From Cacconaster sp045641345 (GTDB taxonomy: Bacteria > Bacteroidota > Bacteroidia > Bacteroidales > UBA932), in contig JAZUGR010000018.1 of the NCBI GenBank assembly GCA_045641345.1, forward strand, positions 1-14,686: 14,686 bases of DNA. The letters are read 5' to 3'. Both the position numbers and the translations under genes were made by a program. Below, in pieces: positions 14,521 to 14,686 of this stretch (position 1 is its first letter; the number at the start of each line of letters is the position of its first letter). Under the pieces are notes generated by a model, which saw only the letters and a program-made list of their open reading frames with translations, did not search any database and was not told the DNA's origin.

Positions 14521-14686
14521 ATGGGAAGCAGCATAGTCGAGAACAGATTAGTGGCTTTGTCCCTGAAAGATAACCTGACTTTCGTGGTTTGCGGCCTCAT
14601 ACATTGGGAGAGTCAGTTCGCGCTGCAGTTCCCGTTTAGAAAAATTTCCAGCAGTTATCGCCCACGGAGCTCCCCATTCTACCTGT
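14521..14686 (+). CDS. Unrecognised partial open frame leaving the window
   Basis: A frame of 55 codons from the ATG at 14521 stays open to the window edge, starting MGSSIVENRLVALSLKDN and including VVCGLIHWESQF. I do not recognise it, and no domain, signal peptide or membrane segment can be claimed from so little. Third-position GC is moderately high, as in the surrounding genes, which favours a gene weakly. Upstream, TATATTCG (14500-14507) matches seven of eight positions of the -7 consensus, but no TTG stands at the right distance. It would be divergent from the glycogen operon. On the opposite strand another frame is open from the edge down to a TAA at 14548-14550, so the direction of coding here is not secure. 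Confidence 0.3.
   Translation, partial: MGSSIVENRLVALSLKDNLTFVVCGLIHWESQFALQFPFRKISSSYRPRSSPFYL

Noticed and set aside
14548..14686. Minus-strand open frame ending in TAA at 14548-14550 as the tail of an upstream gene
   Set aside because: Only 45 codons to the edge, low third-position GC unlike the neighbours, and no recognisable motif; kept only as an alternative to the plus frame.
1..14686. CRISPR arrays, tRNA or rRNA genes, insertion sequences, integration sites
   Set aside because: No regularly spaced repeats, no tRNA-like cloverleaf sequence, no transposase or terminal inverted repeats noticed; the window is almost fully covered by protein genes.

Overview
This window looks like a chromosomal segment of a GC-rich member of the Bacteroidales (Bacteroidota); Alistipes/Rikenellaceae-like would fit, but the genus is a guess. 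The evidence is: start regions without Shine-Dalgarno sequences, four promoters matching the Bacteroidota -33 TTG / -7 TAnnTTTG consensus with 20-21 nt spacers, a eukaryote-like (GH13_8) glycogen branching enzyme, a glycogen phosphorylase of the short-N-domain type, and atpD as the first gene of its own operon. No RNA genes, CRISPR arrays or insertion sequences are visible.

Layout. 1-539 (-): 5' part of atpD (F1 ATP synthase beta), cut by the window edge, with a strong promoter at 571-603. 610-1713 (-): a GT4 glycosyltransferase. 1714-1804: a compact control region where the glycosyltransferase promoter and the pfkA promoter overlap head to head across a dyad. 1805-2785 (+): pfkA, the only confident gene on this strand. 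2795-14415 (-): one tightly packed gene chain read from right to left: epimerase remnant, glgB, GH133 debranching-type protein, glycogen synthase-type GT, GH57 glycosidase, glgP, class II aldolase fba, outer-membrane barrel protein. 14416-14686: the operon promoter and then an unrecognised reading frame that leaves the window.

How the genes fit together. The main operon covers glycogen building (synthase, GlgB), trimming or debranching (GH57, GH133) and phosphorolysis (GlgP), and then continues into glycolysis with aldolase. PfkA, the step before aldolase, lies convergently next to the operon. The junctions are extremely tight (ATGA overlaps, TGATATG, TAGTG), and the only consensus promoter I could find is at the far upstream end. 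Transcription, and probably translation, therefore seem coupled along about 11.6 kb.

Most notable points. (1) The first gene of the operon is a gutted sugar-nucleotide epimerase: the frame is intact, but the catalytic middle and the C-terminus are missing. It sits directly behind an almost leaderless promoter and overlaps glgB by ATGA. (2) The GH133 protein has replaced nearly every active-site motif residue I can align, although its fold-level sequence and operon position are kept. (3) The pfkA and glycosyltransferase promoters interlock over TTGGC-N5-GCCAA. (4) An outer-membrane barrel gene is coupled to aldolase through TAGTG. I see no wholly new multi-gene system; the degenerate epimerase and GH133 proteins kept within an active glycogen operon are the best leads.
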